DNA from: Brevibacillus composti
GTDB taxonomy: Bacteria; Bacillota; Bacilli; Brevibacillales; Brevibacillaceae
Length of the DNA stretch: 64,000 nucleotides
Reading direction: 5' to 3'
Assembly: GCF_016406105.1 (NCBI RefSeq)
Contig: NZ_CP066308.1
Location: forward strand, 941,501 to 1,005,500
Part shown: in pieces, positions 25,376 through 33,782 of the stretch
Position numbering within the stretch: position 1 is the first letter of the stretch
Layout: the number at the start of each line of letters is the position of its first letter
Notes under the pieces: model-generated
Databases searched by the model: none
Seen by the model: only the letters and a program-made list of their open reading frames with translations
What the model was told of the DNA's origin: nothing
Position numbers and translations under genes: made by a program

Positions 25376-27013
25376 ATGATGAAAGCAGAAAAATGGCAAA
25401 CAAAAGAGCAATTGATCGAGCTGCTCGCGAAACTGGTGAGCTATCCATCCGTGACAGGTTCTCCGGCCGAAGTGGAGTTGGCGCGGGCTCTCGTGGAAGA
25501 GATCCGGACGCTCCCGTATTTTCAGGCCCATCCCGATCTCGTGCAGCTTCACCCGACAGGGGACGGACGCTATTTTGTGACGGCCCTGGCCAAAAAGGCA
25601 GAGCCGGTTGCGCCTACGGTAGTCCTGGTCAGCCATTTTGACGTTGTGGATGTTCAGGATTTTGGCGAGTGGAAGCCGCTTGCTTTCGATGTAAAAGGAT
25701 TGACCGAGGCGTACAGGCAGAATCAGCAGAAGCTGCCGCAGCAGGTGCAGGACGACCTCGCCAAAGGAGAGTGGCTGTTCGGCCGCGGCTCGATGGACAT
25801 GAAAGCGGGACTTGTCTTGCAGATGTCGATGCTGGAGCGTGCCTGCGCGGGCGAATTTGAGGGGAATGTCCTGCTCCTGGCCGTGCCGGATGAAGAGGTG
25901 AATTCACTCGGAATGCGGGCGGCGGTACCCGCCTTGCTGCAGCTGTCCCGGGAGCACGGACTCGACTATCACGCCTGCCTCAACTGCGAGCCGGTCTTTT
26001 CCGCCTACCCCGGCGATGAGAGTACGTACGTCTACAGCGGATCGCTCGGCAAGGTGCTTCCCGGCTTCTACTGCTACGGCAAGGAAACGCATGTCGGCGA
26101 GCCATTTTCCGGGCTCAATGCCAACGTGATGGCTTCCCGCATCGCTTGCGAGCTGGAATTGAATACGGACTTTTGCGAGGTGGTCGAAGGAGAAGTGACG
26201 CCGCCGCCGACCAGCCTGCAGCAAAAGGATTTGAAAAAGGAATACTCGGTGCAGATTCCGGATCGGGCGGTGGCCTTGTTCAATCTGTTCTTGATGGAAA
26301 AATCGATCGCCGAGGTGACGAGCGAGCTTCGTCAGCTGGCCGAGCAGGCAGCGAGAAAAATCGAGCAGGATTACGCCGCGCGGGCCGCTGTGTTCGCCGG
26401 GATGAACCAGTCCGAGCCGACCTCCATGAGCGTCCGGGTGCTGCATTTTGAGGAGATGCTCGCTTATGTGACAGACAAGCTCGGGAAAGAGCGCGTGGAC
26501 CGGATCCAGGAGCAGGTGATGGCGGAGCGGGAAGGGATGGACGACCGGGAAGTGACGATTCGTCTGATCGACGAACTGGGCCTCTTGTGCAAGGAACTGG
26601 CGCCGATGATCGTGCTCTTTTACGCGCCGCCGTACTACCCGCCGGTCAGCTCGCGCCGTCATCCGCGAATTACAGGCGTCATCGCAGAGGTGATCGATCG
26701 CGCCGCCGCCAAGCATCAGCTGGAATTGAAGCATCAGCATTACTTCCAGGGACTCTCTGACCTCAGCTATACGGGGCTGCCGCAAGACGATCAGGCCGTC
26801 CAGCCGCTGGTGGAAAATATGCCGCTGTGGGAAAAAGGCTATTCGCTGCCGATCCGGGAGCTGGTGGAGCTGAATATGCCGGTGATGAACCTGGGGCCGT
26901 TTGGCAAAGACGCTCACAAATGGACAGAGCGTCTGGATGTTCAGAGTGCATTTGATACGATGACGGATCTGGTGCCGTTTGCCATCGAGAAACTGCTCGA
27001 AAAGAAAAGCTAA
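25376..27013 (+). CDS. rocB: M20-family peptidase, arginine-utilization RocB type
   Basis: 545 residues. Zinc-peptidase M20/M28 motifs are present: SHFDVVDV (metal His/Asp), GRGSMDMKAG (bridging Asp) and VPDEEVNS (Glu pair). The length and the inserted ~200-residue region match B. subtilis RocB, part of the arginine/ornithine catabolic regulon, whose exact reaction is undefined. ATG 25376 follows GAGGGAG. The operon context with an amino-acid importer suggests use of imported amino acids or peptides. Confidence 0.85.
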   Translation: MMKAEKWQTKEQLIELLAKLVSYPSVTGSPAEVELARALVEEIRTLPYFQAHPDLVQLHPTGDGRYFVTALAKKAEPVAPTVVLVSHFDVVDVQDFGEWKPLAFDVKGLTEAYRQNQQKLPQQVQDDLAKGEWLFGRGSMDMKAGLVLQMSMLERACAGEFEGNVLLLAVPDEEVNSLGMRAAVPALLQLSREHGLDYHACLNCEPVFSAYPGDESTYVYSGSLGKVLPGFYCYGKETHVGEPFSGLNANVMASRIACELELNTDFCEVVEGEVTPPPTSLQQKDLKKEYSVQIPDRAVALFNLFLMEKSIAEVTSELRQLAEQAARKIEQDYAARAAVFAGMNQSEPTSMSVRVLHFEEMLAYVTDKLGKERVDRIQEQVMAEREGMDDREVTIRLIDELGLLCKELAPMIVLFYAPPYYPPVSSRRHPRITGVIAEVIDRAAAKHQLELKHQHYFQGLSDLSYTGLPQDDQAVQPLVENMPLWEKGYSLPIRELVELNMPVMNLGPFGKDAHKWTERLDVQSAFDTMTDLVPFAIEKLLEKKS

Positions 27014-27044
27014 GAAGCCGGCCGGTTGCGAGGAGCCGCCGGTT

Positions 27045-27079
27045 AAAAATCCACCCTATTGCCGGGTGGATTTTTTTTC
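27045..27079 (+). terminator. Terminator of the rocB operon
   Basis: AAAATCCACCC/GGGTGGATTTT stem followed by T8. Confidence 0.9.
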
Positions 27080-27150
27080 GTGTACATGTTTTTCCTTTTC
27101 ATGGCGCATGGTAAATAGGAGAAAGCTGGAGAAAGGAGGGATGTGCGTCC

Positions 27151-27603
27151 GTGGAAAAGCAACGGTACTACATCACCCTGCAACGCGGCACGACCGTCGC
27201 CGAGATCCGTGACGTGAGAGGGGGGGCGAATGCCAGTTACGATTTTGAAATCGAAGCCACTCCGGTAGAAGCGGGCATGTTGCGGGATCTGTTCGAACAC
27301 TGCAAGCACGGCGATTACATGATGTGGATGCACGGGCACTTCCTGTGGACGGATCTGCCTGACAGAGACAACGACGAGTACGATGACAACCTGCGGGAAG
27401 TCTACCGGATGATCTACCGCTGCAGCACTCCCAAGACGAAGCACGACCTCGAGCAGATGGGTCTGGTTCGCGCACTTGGACTGGATCAACATGACTTGCA
27501 GCCGCCCCAGGGCCGTGCAGGAGGCCCGCTGGAGCCCGCCGCACAGGTAAAGGAGGACGATGCCAAGCTGGATGGTCCCCTGGAGGATACGATGGAATTG
27601 TAA
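27151..27603 (+). CDS. Hypothetical protein, acidic C-terminus
   Basis: 150 residues, soluble. The N-terminal ~75 residues form a beta-rich domain (YYITLQRGTTVAEIRDV). The rest contains aromatic/His-rich stretches (HGDYMMWMHGHFLWTDLPD), then a Pro/Gly/Asp-rich probably disordered tail. GTG start with GGAGGG about 10 bases upstream. I do not recognise a family. Confidence 0.6.
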   Translation: MEKQRYYITLQRGTTVAEIRDVRGGANASYDFEIEATPVEAGMLRDLFEHCKHGDYMMWMHGHFLWTDLPDRDNDEYDDNLREVYRMIYRCSTPKTKHDLEQMGLVRALGLDQHDLQPPQGRAGGPLEPAAQVKEDDAKLDGPLEDTMEL

Positions 27604-27643
27604 GCGAGCTTTGATGCTATCAGAATGAAGGGGGGAACATACC

Positions 27644-28141
27644 ATGAAACGATGGAGCCAAAGTCTCTTTGCGGCCGTTCTGGCGCTCGGACTGTCGCTG
27701 CCGACAGGGGTGCTGGCGACAGAAGCGGAGCCGGAGGTGCCGGTATCGGAGGCCAAGTCTCACCACGAGCAGATGGGGCATCACAAAGGATATGCCTATC
27801 ACTGTAAAAGCGTCCACAAGCGGATGTACTTGACCTTGCTGGCGGAGAAATACACGCCGGAGAGCGCAGAAGAGTGGAAAGCGGCACTGGACGAGAGAAA
27901 ACGCCTGAAGGAAGCCTTCAAAGCGCAAAAAGATAAAATGAAAGCCGACCCGGCCAAGAAAAAGGAAGCAAAGGAGTCGATGCGGGCTTTCAAAGAAAAG
28001 TACAAAGAGAACCATCGGGAGTTCCACGCCGCGATCGAATCGGGCGACGAGGCCAAAATCAAGGCCGTTTTGCCGAAGCTTTTGGCTGAAGTAAAGGAAA
28101 CCAACGCATACCTCGCCAGGAAGCTGGGCGAAAAGCGGTAA
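27644..28141 (+). CDS. Secreted Lys-rich helical protein
   Basis: 165 residues. Sec signal peptide (about 1-25), then a His-rich segment (SHHEQMGHHKGYAYH) and a long, highly charged helical region rich in Lys and Glu (AFKAQKDKMKADPAKKKEAKE). It loosely resembles secreted helical proteins of metal or stress response, but no family is certain. A GGGGGG ribosome site precedes it, and it is 40 bases from the previous gene. Confidence 0.65.
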   Translation: MKRWSQSLFAAVLALGLSLPTGVLATEAEPEVPVSEAKSHHEQMGHHKGYAYHCKSVHKRMYLTLLAEKYTPESAEEWKAALDERKRLKEAFKAQKDKMKADPAKKKEAKESMRAFKEKYKENHREFHAAIESGDEAKIKAVLPKLLAEVKETNAYLARKLGEKR

Positions 28142-28165
28142 GCTGAAAAAACGATAGGTGAACGG

Positions 28166-28202
28166 AAAAGGACGAGTCCGCAGGGGATCGTCCTTCTTTT
28201 TT
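28166..28202. terminator. Terminator between convergent genes
   Basis: AAGGACGA/TCGTCCTT stem, then CTTTTTT on the plus strand and TTTT on the minus strand. Confidence 0.8.
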
Positions 28203-28215
28203 GGTCAGAGGGGCA

Positions 28216-28497
28216 TCAGCGAATGCCATCGTACTCGTACAGCGTGACTTCATCCCATTCCTCCACGGCCAGGATATGCTCCTGCCTGCAGCGGGGGCAC
28301 CAGCCGAGATGAAGGCAGTGGTGGTGCAGCGCATCCTGTACGCCGTTGGTCAGTTTGGCATCGTCAATCTCCCGGTAGGGGCTGTAATCGCCGTAGTAAT
28401 CATAGAGTCGGCCGCTGTCGTCCAGAGGCTCGGAACAGAGCGGACACTCCTCGTGAAGCGAGAGAAATCCGTTGCATACAGGACAGAGATGATCCAT
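28216..28497 (-). CDS. Small zinc-ribbon-like protein
   Basis: 93 residues with three CXXC knuckles: CPVC (5-8), CPLC (18-21) and CPRC (near 67), plus a His cluster (HHHCLHLGW). It probably binds one or two zinc ions. It is acidic overall, has no membrane segment, and the family is unknown. Confidence 0.65.
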   Translation of the reverse strand: MDHLCPVCNGFLSLHEECPLCSEPLDDSGRLYDYYGDYSPYREIDDAKLTNGVQDALHHHCLHLGWCPRCRQEHILAVEEWDEVTLYEYDGIR

Positions 28498-28656
28498 CTG
28501 GCGATCGCTCCTTTTCCGTGTCCGGTTCTCTCCCTACTTTGCACCAGGGGGGCAGCCCTTATTCATCCGCCAAAACCGAAAACGCCCTGCCGCCGAAATG
28601 GGCTGACAGGACGCTCGTGTGCGTAGATCTATGCTGAAGTTCTGCAGGAAGAGAAT

Positions 28657-29667
28657 TTACGATTTGAAATTTTCCATGCTGGAAGAGTGGCCAGGCTGCA
28701 GCTTGGCATCCGGGTTGATGTAGCCCATCGCGTTGTTGACCGCTGTGGGGGCCTCGCCAAAACCGACGGCGATCAGCTTGACTTTGCCCGGGTATGTAGT
28801 GACGTCTCCAGCGGCATAGATGCCGGGAATGTTGGATTCCATCTTGGAGTTGACCACGATCGAGCCTTTGTCCAGCTCCAATCCCCAGTTTTTGATAGGG
28901 CCGAGCGAGGAGATGAAGCCGAAGTTGACGATCACGGCGTCTACTTCCAGTTCGGTTTCTTCTTTTGTCGATGCGTTAAGCAGCGTCAGGCGTTCGATTT
29001 GCTCATCGCCATGCAGGGCTGCGATTTCGTAGGGTGTCATGACATTTACTTTGGAGGACATGAGCATTTCAACGCTGTGCTCGTGTGCACGGAATTTATC
29101 GCGGCGGTGAATCAATGTGACTTGCTTGGCGATCGGCTCCAGCATGAGCGACCAGTCTACGGCCGAGTCGCCTCCGCCGATGACGGCGACACGCTGGCCT
29201 TTGAAGGAGTTCAGATCGGTGACGAAGTAATGCAGGTTTGCCTTTTCGTATTTGACGGCGTCTGGATGCTCTAGTTTCCGCGGTTCGAATGCGCCCACCC
29301 CGGCGGTGATAATCACAGCGCGCGAGTAGTGGATGCCTTTGTCCGTGGTAATTTCGAATACGTTGTCCGCTTGCTTTTCGACATTTTGCACCTTTTCTTC
29401 GAGGCAGACAGTGGGATTGAAACGAGATAATTGCTCTTTTAAATTATGAATGAGATCTTGCGCCAATATCTTCGGAAACCCAGCCACATCGTAGATATAT
29501 TTCTCCGGATATAGGGCAGAAAGCTGGCCGCCGAGCTGGGGCATGCTTTCAATAATTTTTACGCTTGCCTGACGCATTCCGCCGTAAAACGCTGTAAACA
29601 GTCCAGCGGGTCCTCCACCGATAATTGTGATGTCGTACACATGCTCGTCCTTTTGCAGAAAATTCAA
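28657..29667 (-). CDS. yumC: Ferredoxin/flavodoxin-NADP+ reductase type 2 (YumC)
   Basis: 336-residue thioredoxin-reductase-like FAD/NADPH flavoprotein without the redox CXXC, the hallmark of the YumC class. FAD motif [15 protein letters not shown] (near 13), NADPH motif [13 protein letters not shown] (near 165), C-terminal [14 protein letters not shown]. It is expected to reduce ferredoxin/flavodoxin with NADPH. The TTG at 29667 is chosen: GGAGG lies 8 bases upstream and the length fits B. subtilis YumC. The longer upstream reading frame has no ribosome site. Confidence 0.92.
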   Translation of the reverse strand: MNFLQKDEHVYDITIIGGGPAGLFTAFYGGMRQASVKIIESMPQLGGQLSALYPEKYIYDVAGFPKILAQDLIHNLKEQLSRFNPTVCLEEKVQNVEKQADNVFEITTDKGIHYSRAVIITAGVGAFEPRKLEHPDAVKYEKANLHYFVTDLNSFKGQRVAVIGGGDSAVDWSLMLEPIAKQVTLIHRRDKFRAHEHSVEMLMSSKVNVMTPYEIAALHGDEQIERLTLLNASTKEETELEVDAVIVNFGFISSLGPIKNWGLELDKGSIVVNSKMESNIPGIYAAGDVTTYPGKVKLIAVGFGEAPTAVNNAMGYINPDAKLQPGHSSSMENFKS

Positions 29668-30002
29668 TCTCAGCACCTCCGAAATATTCTGAACGCATCC
29701 TTTCCTATTATACCCATTGTTGAAAACGAAAAAAAGGTGGGAAAAGAACAGTTGGTGGGCAAATATGGCTTGCAAAATTTGTCGATACCTTTTAAGATGA
29801 TTTTGAATGTAAAAAAATTGACACATTTTTTTATCCCGTTGGTTGTGCCATTTTTCACAGATGCACGCATAGGATGTGACATGGCAATAATTCCGTTTAT
29901 ACAACTCCATTCAAAAAGGGAATCTTAAGCGTAACCACTCACGTGAAATTTCGCACAAACTCAAATGGGATGACTATCATTCATGAAATGGAAGGGATAT
30001 CC

Positions 30003-31193
30003 ATGAGCACACCCAAAATCCTCATCCTCGGCGCCGGGTACGGGGGGCTTTTGACCACGCTGCAGCTGCAGAAAAAGCTCAACTACAACGAAGCAGAGAT
30101 CACCCTGGTCAACAAGCACAACTATCATTACATCACCACCTGGCTGCATGAGCCTGCGGCGGGAACCGCACCGGCCGATCATGCCCGAGTCGGTCTGGAT
30201 CAGATCATCGACATGAACAAAATCAACTTCGTAAAGGACACGGTTCAGTCCATTCAGCCGGAGGAGCGCACCGTTACCCTGGAGAGCGGCGACGTTCTGA
30301 GCTACGACTACCTGGTCATCGGACTGGGCAGCGATCCGGAGACATTCGGTATCGAAGGCCTGAAAGAATACGCTTTCAGCATCCGCAGCATCAACGCTGT
30401 TCGGCAAATTCGCGAGCATATCGAATATATGTTTGCCAAATATAAAAATGAACCGCATCGCACGGACTACCTCACCTTTGTGGTAGGGGGAGCAGGCTTT
30501 ACCGGCATCGAGTTCAGCGGCGAGCTGGCTGACCGCGTGCCTGAGCTGTGCGAGGAGTTCGACGTGGATCCAAGCCTGGTGAAAATCTACAACATCGAAG
30601 CGGCGCCAACGGCTCTGCCCGGCTTCGATCCTGAGCTGGTCTCCTACGCAGTCGATGTCCTGACCAAAAAAGGCGTCGAATTCCTGATCGGTACGGCGAT
30701 CAAGCAGTGCACCCCGGATGGCGTCCTGCTTGCCGACGGTCAAGAGATCAAATCGAAGACGGTCGTCTGGGCCGCTGGTGTACGCGGCAACAGCATCGTC
30801 GAAAAATCCGGCTTCGAAGTCATGCGCGGCCGTGTGAAGGTAGACGAGTACCTGCGTGCTCCCGGCTATGACAATGTATTCGTCGTCGGCGACTGCGCCC
30901 TGATCTTCAACGACGAAGGTCGTCCGTACCCGCCAACCGCGCAAATCGCCGTACAAGAGGGCGAAGCGCTGGGTGACAATCTGGCTGCTCTCATTCGCGG
31001 CGAAGTGATGATGCCGTTCAAACCGGCTCTCCAAGGATCGCTGGCTTCTCTCGGAAGAGGCGAAGGCATCGGAATGGTCGGCAGCAAAAAACTGTTCGGA
31101 ACTTCGGCGGCACTGATGAAAAAAGCGAGCGACCTGCGCTATCTGTACAAAATCGGCGGCGTCGGCCTCGCGCTGAAAAAAGTGCGCCTGTAA
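30003..31193 (+). CDS. yumB: NDH-2-like NAD(P)H dehydrogenase (YumB)
   Basis: 396-residue FAD-dependent pyridine-nucleotide oxidoreductase. FAD site [13 protein letters not shown] (near 6), second nucleotide site [19 protein letters not shown] (near 158), FAD motif [11 protein letters not shown] (near 300). Paralogue of yutJ in this window. It likely oxidises NADH to quinone at the membrane. Divergent from yumC, as in Bacillus. ATG 30003 has GGAAGGG upstream. Confidence 0.88.
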   Translation: MSTPKILILGAGYGGLLTTLQLQKKLNYNEAEITLVNKHNYHYITTWLHEPAAGTAPADHARVGLDQIIDMNKINFVKDTVQSIQPEERTVTLESGDVLSYDYLVIGLGSDPETFGIEGLKEYAFSIRSINAVRQIREHIEYMFAKYKNEPHRTDYLTFVVGGAGFTGIEFSGELADRVPELCEEFDVDPSLVKIYNIEAAPTALPGFDPELVSYAVDVLTKKGVEFLIGTAIKQCTPDGVLLADGQEIKSKTVVWAAGVRGNSIVEKSGFEVMRGRVKVDEYLRAPGYDNVFVVGDCALIFNDEGRPYPPTAQIAVQEGEALGDNLAALIRGEVMMPFKPALQGSLASLGRGEGIGMVGSKKLFGTSAALMKKASDLRYLYKIGGVGLALKKVRL

Positions 31194-31206
31194 AGAGGAG
31201 CTGTCT

Positions 31207-31461
31207 ATGCGCCACGCCAGTATCCAGGTCAGAGGATTGATGACACGCGAAGAGATGGAGCGCTACAATGCCCTGATGGAGGTAGGCGCTTATCTGGAAG
31301 AACAGGGACGCCACGATCTGGCTCATCATGTTCAGCGTGAGGTAGATATTCTCATCCTGCCGGCCATTGATCGGCTGAAGGAAAAAGGCCGCGAACGCGA
31401 CAGGGAGAATCTGCGCTACATGATTGACAATGGTCTCTTGGATGAGGACGATGATGATTGA
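31207..31461 (+). CDS. Hypothetical small helical protein
   Basis: 84 residues, all-helical and charged, ending in Asp (LDEDDDD). AAGAGGAG precedes its ATG, and it starts 13 bases after the yumB stop codon, so the two are co-transcribed. I do not recognise a family; a YumB partner is possible from the coupling alone. Confidence 0.65.
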   Translation: MRHASIQVRGLMTREEMERYNALMEVGAYLEEQGRHDLAHHVQREVDILILPAIDRLKEKGRERDRENLRYMIDNGLLDEDDDD

Positions 31462-31468
31462 GAGCAAG

Positions 31469-31502
31469 CCCCCGGCTCAAGCAGTCGGGGGTTTTTGTTT
31501 TG
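31469..31502 (+). terminator. Terminator of yumB operon (first)
   Basis: CCCCCG/CGGGGG stem followed by TTTTTGTTTT. Confidence 0.88.
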
Positions 31503-31517
31503 GGTATTCATTAGCAG

Positions 31518-31540
31518 AGGGCGCAAGCCCTTTTGTTTTG
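31518..31540 (+). terminator. Second tandem terminator after yumB operon
   Basis: AGGGC-gcaa-GCCCT stem followed by TTTGTTTTG. Confidence 0.6.
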
Positions 31541-31581
31541 CTTTGCTCCGAAGTATTTCTTTACCAATGTTGCCACAGCGA

Positions 31582-31779
31582 GAAGAAGCATATTTCCCTG
31601 CTGTGCTCCGGGTTCCGCCTTACGAGGAAGCTAAACTGTCCGCTCCGTGACGATTCGCGGGGGAGACGCAAAAGCAGCCTATGCTCTGAGGTCAACCCAG
31701 GTTGCGCTCCTTATTCCCGCGAATCGCCACTCCGCTAAGCAGGGCTCCACAGTCGCGGCGCAGGAAAATATGCTTCTTC
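31582..31779. repeat. Structured palindromic repeat, copy B (MITE-like)
   Basis: 198 bp bounded by 20-bp inverted repeats GAAGAAGCATATTTCCCTGC and GCAGGAAAATATGCTTCTTC. Its reverse complement aligns along its whole length with copy C at 32006, so B is inserted in the opposite orientation. Inner nested stems include GGCGATTCGCGGG with its near-complement and GGAGCGCAA with TTGCGTCTCC. No transposase or ORF lies inside. I see no clear target-site duplication. Confidence 0.75.
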
Positions 31780-32005
31780 ATGGAGCCGAGGTTAACAGGT
31801 TTGAGAGCATCGCATGGAAGCGCAAGGACAAGCACCCAAACGCATCCTGTGCAATCAAAAAGAGAGGCAACCATGAACTGACCGAGGAGCCATGCTACCG
31901 TTACCGCTGAGCCACGATTGCCGAACCAAACTGCTTACAAGCAAACCGCTGTACTTTGACCACTCTCCACTCCCCGAGCAACAGCAAACCAGCCCAAAGC
32001 TCGCA

Positions 32006-32197
32006 GAAGAAGCATGTTTCCCTGCGGCGCGACTGTGGAGCCCGGCTCAGCGGAGCGGCAGATGGCGGGAAAAAGGGGCGCAACCCTGAACCTGCTGCGC
32101 AGCTACTTTTGCGCACCCCCGCCAGCTTTCGCGGAGCGAACAGTGCTGGCTACCATGGGGGCGGAGCCCGGAGCAAAGCAGGGAAACATGCTTCTTC
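32006..32197. repeat. Structured palindromic repeat, copy C (MITE-like)
   Basis: 192 bp with perfect 20-bp terminal inverted repeats (GAAGAAGCATGTTTCCCTGC and its exact complement). Inner stems are TGGCGGG/CCCGCCA and GGGGCGCAA/TTGCGCACCCC. Compared with copy B the inner stem changes on both sides (GGAG:CTCC versus GGGG:CCCC), so pairing is kept. It ends 80 bases before the NUDIX gene. The stretch 31780-32005 between B and C shows no gene. Confidence 0.75.
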
Positions 32198-32277
32198 ACA
32201 CCGCGGCCGCGTTCCAAGGACAGGCTCACCTACGCACGGCCGCATGCGCTATACTGGAAAAAGAAGGAGGGGGCAGC

Positions 32278-32760
32278 ATGAAACGAAGCAATGTATGGCT
32301 GGGCGCCTGCGGAATCGTAATCCGCGGGGAGGAAGCCCTGGTCGTGAAAAAAGCATATGGCGGCCTCAAGGGGCAATGGTCCTTTCCCGCCGGTTTTGTA
32401 GAGCCGGGGGAGACCGTGGATGCGGCCGCCGTCAGAGAGGTCCAGGAAGAAACGGGGGTGCAGGCGGTCGTCAGGCAGCTTGCCGCCGTCCGCTCCGGTG
32501 TGATTCGCGAGACCATCAGCGACAACATGGTGGTCTTCTGGATGGATTACCTCAGCGGAGAGCCGCGTCCGCAGGAGGGAGAGATCGAGACCGCCGCCTT
32601 TTTGCCGATTGAGCAGCTGATCCAGGATCCCCTCTCCTCGACGTACCTGAAAATTATTCTGCCGCAGTACCGGGAGCGGGAGCAGGGCTTGATTGGTCGT
32701 GACTATCCAATCGACCCGGTGTTTCAATACACCGCTTATAAAGTCTTCTCGAAATCCTGA
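32278..32760 (+). CDS. NUDIX hydrolase
   Basis: 160 residues. The full NUDIX box is present (GFVEPGETVDAAAV then REVQEETGV, residues 39-61), with all catalytic Glu residues. It would hydrolyse a nucleoside diphosphate linked to another moiety (ADP-ribose or NADH type possible); the substrate is unknown. ATG 32278 has AAGGAGG upstream. The reading frame stays open back through repeat C, but that upstream part is not protein-like. Confidence 0.9.
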   Translation: MKRSNVWLGACGIVIRGEEALVVKKAYGGLKGQWSFPAGFVEPGETVDAAAVREVQEETGVQAVVRQLAAVRSGVIRETISDNMVVFWMDYLSGEPRPQEGEIETAAFLPIEQLIQDPLSSTYLKIILPQYREREQGLIGRDYPIDPVFQYTAYKVFSKS

Positions 32761-32787
32761 GCATCGGGGAGATAACATGCATTGTTG

Positions 32788-32809
32788 CCGCTTACATAGC
32801 GGTTTTTTT
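32788..32809 (+). terminator. Terminator of the NUDIX gene
   Basis: CCGCT-tacat-AGCGG stem followed by T7. Confidence 0.75.
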
Positions 32810-32833
32810 CTATTTTTCCTCTCTTTTTCCGGA

Positions 32834-32863
32834 TTGAACGAGAGTTTCCGTTTCTGTTATAGT
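32834..32863 (+). promoter_or_regulatory. Promoter of yuiA
   Basis: TTGAAC (32834-32839), 18-base spacer, TATAGT (32858-32863). Confidence 0.55.
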
Positions 32864-32939
32864 GAGATACATCCGAAAAATCAGAATAATGAAACAATGA
32901 AAACCCGGAAACCCGGCAACGGTGAAAGGAGCGATCAAC

Positions 32940-33083
32940 ATGAGAAAAGAACAAGAAGCCTGCACGTACTGCAAAGGACAAGGCTATTTTCAACTGCTGC
33001 TGGGAGGCACGGAAGACTGTCCGGGATGCGAGGGCTCAGGCGCCCATACGGAGGAGCCAACGGCAGCGGGAAAACGATCGTAA
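32940..33083 (+). CDS. yuiA: YuiA-like small DnaJ-type zinc-finger protein
   Basis: 47 residues with two DnaJ central-domain-type knuckles, CTYCKGQGY (8-16) and CPGCEGSGA (27-35), which together can bind one zinc. It resembles B. subtilis YuiA in size, motif and position before yuiB and yuiC. AAAGGAG precedes the ATG. It could help protein folding or metal handling, but the function is unknown. Confidence 0.75.
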   Translation: MRKEQEACTYCKGQGYFQLLLGGTEDCPGCEGSGAHTEEPTAAGKRS

Positions 33084-33094
33084 ACGAATGGAGG

Positions 33095-33121
33095 AGCCGA
33101 TGGCAGTCGGCTTCTTTTTTT
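33095..33121 (+). terminator. Terminator of yuiA
   Basis: AGCCGA-tggcag-TCGGCT stem, then TCT7. Confidence 0.85.
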
Positions 33122-33209
33122 GGTCCCCGCCCCTCAACCGCCGGGACGCAATGGATGCTCCAGGCAGCGATGACCTCGCCTCAACCTCCACGAAAGCCCA
33201 GTTTTCCAA

Positions 33210-33238
33210 TTGACCTGTGCACCTGATTCCGCTACACT
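33210..33238 (+). promoter_or_regulatory. Promoter of yuiB
   Basis: TTGACC (33210-33215), 17-base spacer, TACACT (33233-33238). Confidence 0.65.
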
Positions 33239-33281
33239 TAATAGCGAAACAGGGCACAGGCTCGAAGCCTGTCCCGCTATT
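33239..33281 (+). promoter_or_regulatory. Stem-loop in the yuiB leader
   Basis: AATAGCG pairs with CGCTATT at the base, and ACAGGC-tcgaa-GCCTGT forms the top, with an internal loop between. The fold occupies the very start of the predicted mRNA and could stabilise it or bind a ligand or protein; not recognised. Confidence 0.45.
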
Positions 33282-33312
33282 CGCCTTAAAGAAGCAGGAG
33301 GTCTGACCGCGT

Positions 33313-33573
33313 ATGAGCTTGCTGCAGTTTGTCGTATCCGTTGTCTTGTTTGCAGTGCTGGGATTTGGCATCGGCTTCATTATAAACATGATTTTGCGAA
33401 CCACCTGGATGCCCGTCATTCTCGTCTGCGGCGTGGTCGTCGGCGCACTGATCTATAAAGGAATTGTTCCAGGTCTCTGGGATGCCATCATTCTCGGCTT
33501 CGGGATGGCCGGAGCTGTAGCCAGCGGATGGACCATCCAGACACTGCGGAAAAAAGGATACCGGATGTTTTAA
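33313..33573 (+). CDS. yuiB: YuiB-like integral membrane protein
   Basis: 86 residues, three hydrophobic helices and a short basic end (RKKGYRMF). Size, composition and position match B. subtilis YuiB. AGGAGG lies 11 bases before the ATG. Function unknown. Confidence 0.8.
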   Translation: MSLLQFVVSVVLFAVLGFGIGFIINMILRTTWMPVILVCGVVVGALIYKGIVPGLWDAIILGFGMAGAVASGWTIQTLRKKGYRMF

Positions 33574-33577
33574 GCGG

Positions 33578-33617
33578 AAACTGCCCTTCAAGTGAGATCT
33601 TGAGGGCAGTTTTTTCT
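33578..33617 (+). terminator. Terminator of yuiB
   Basis: AACTGCCCT...AGGGCAGTT stem followed by TTTT. Confidence 0.9.
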
Positions 33618-33734
33618 TGAGAAAAGCCCTTGTCTCCCGGCCTTGCGCACCGTAGAATACGGAGTTTTGCAAAGGGTGGAAGATCGGTAACGAACCAGAA
33701 TATTTCAGCTTCTGGTTGAATTTGTGTATAGTTT

Positions 33735-33770
33735 CCTCCTCTCGTGGACAAGACTAGTAGCGAGAGGAGG
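33735..33770 (+). promoter_or_regulatory. Hairpin that sequesters the yuiC ribosome site
   Basis: Perfect 10-bp inverted repeat CCTCCTCTCG (33735-33744) and CGAGAGGAGG (33761-33770) with a 16-base loop. The right arm is the Shine-Dalgarno sequence of yuiC, 12 bases before its ATG, so the folded mRNA would hide the ribosome site. Confidence 0.6.
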
Positions 33771-33782
33771 TATTTTACAAAA

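Noticed and set aside
29668..29910. 81-residue N-terminal extension of YumC
   Set aside because: The TTG at 29667 has a well-spaced GGAGG and the homologous length; the extension has no start signal.
32014..32277. 88-codon N-terminal extension of the NUDIX protein
   Set aside because: It is repeat C read as protein; the NUDIX family start and AAGGAGG site are at 32278.
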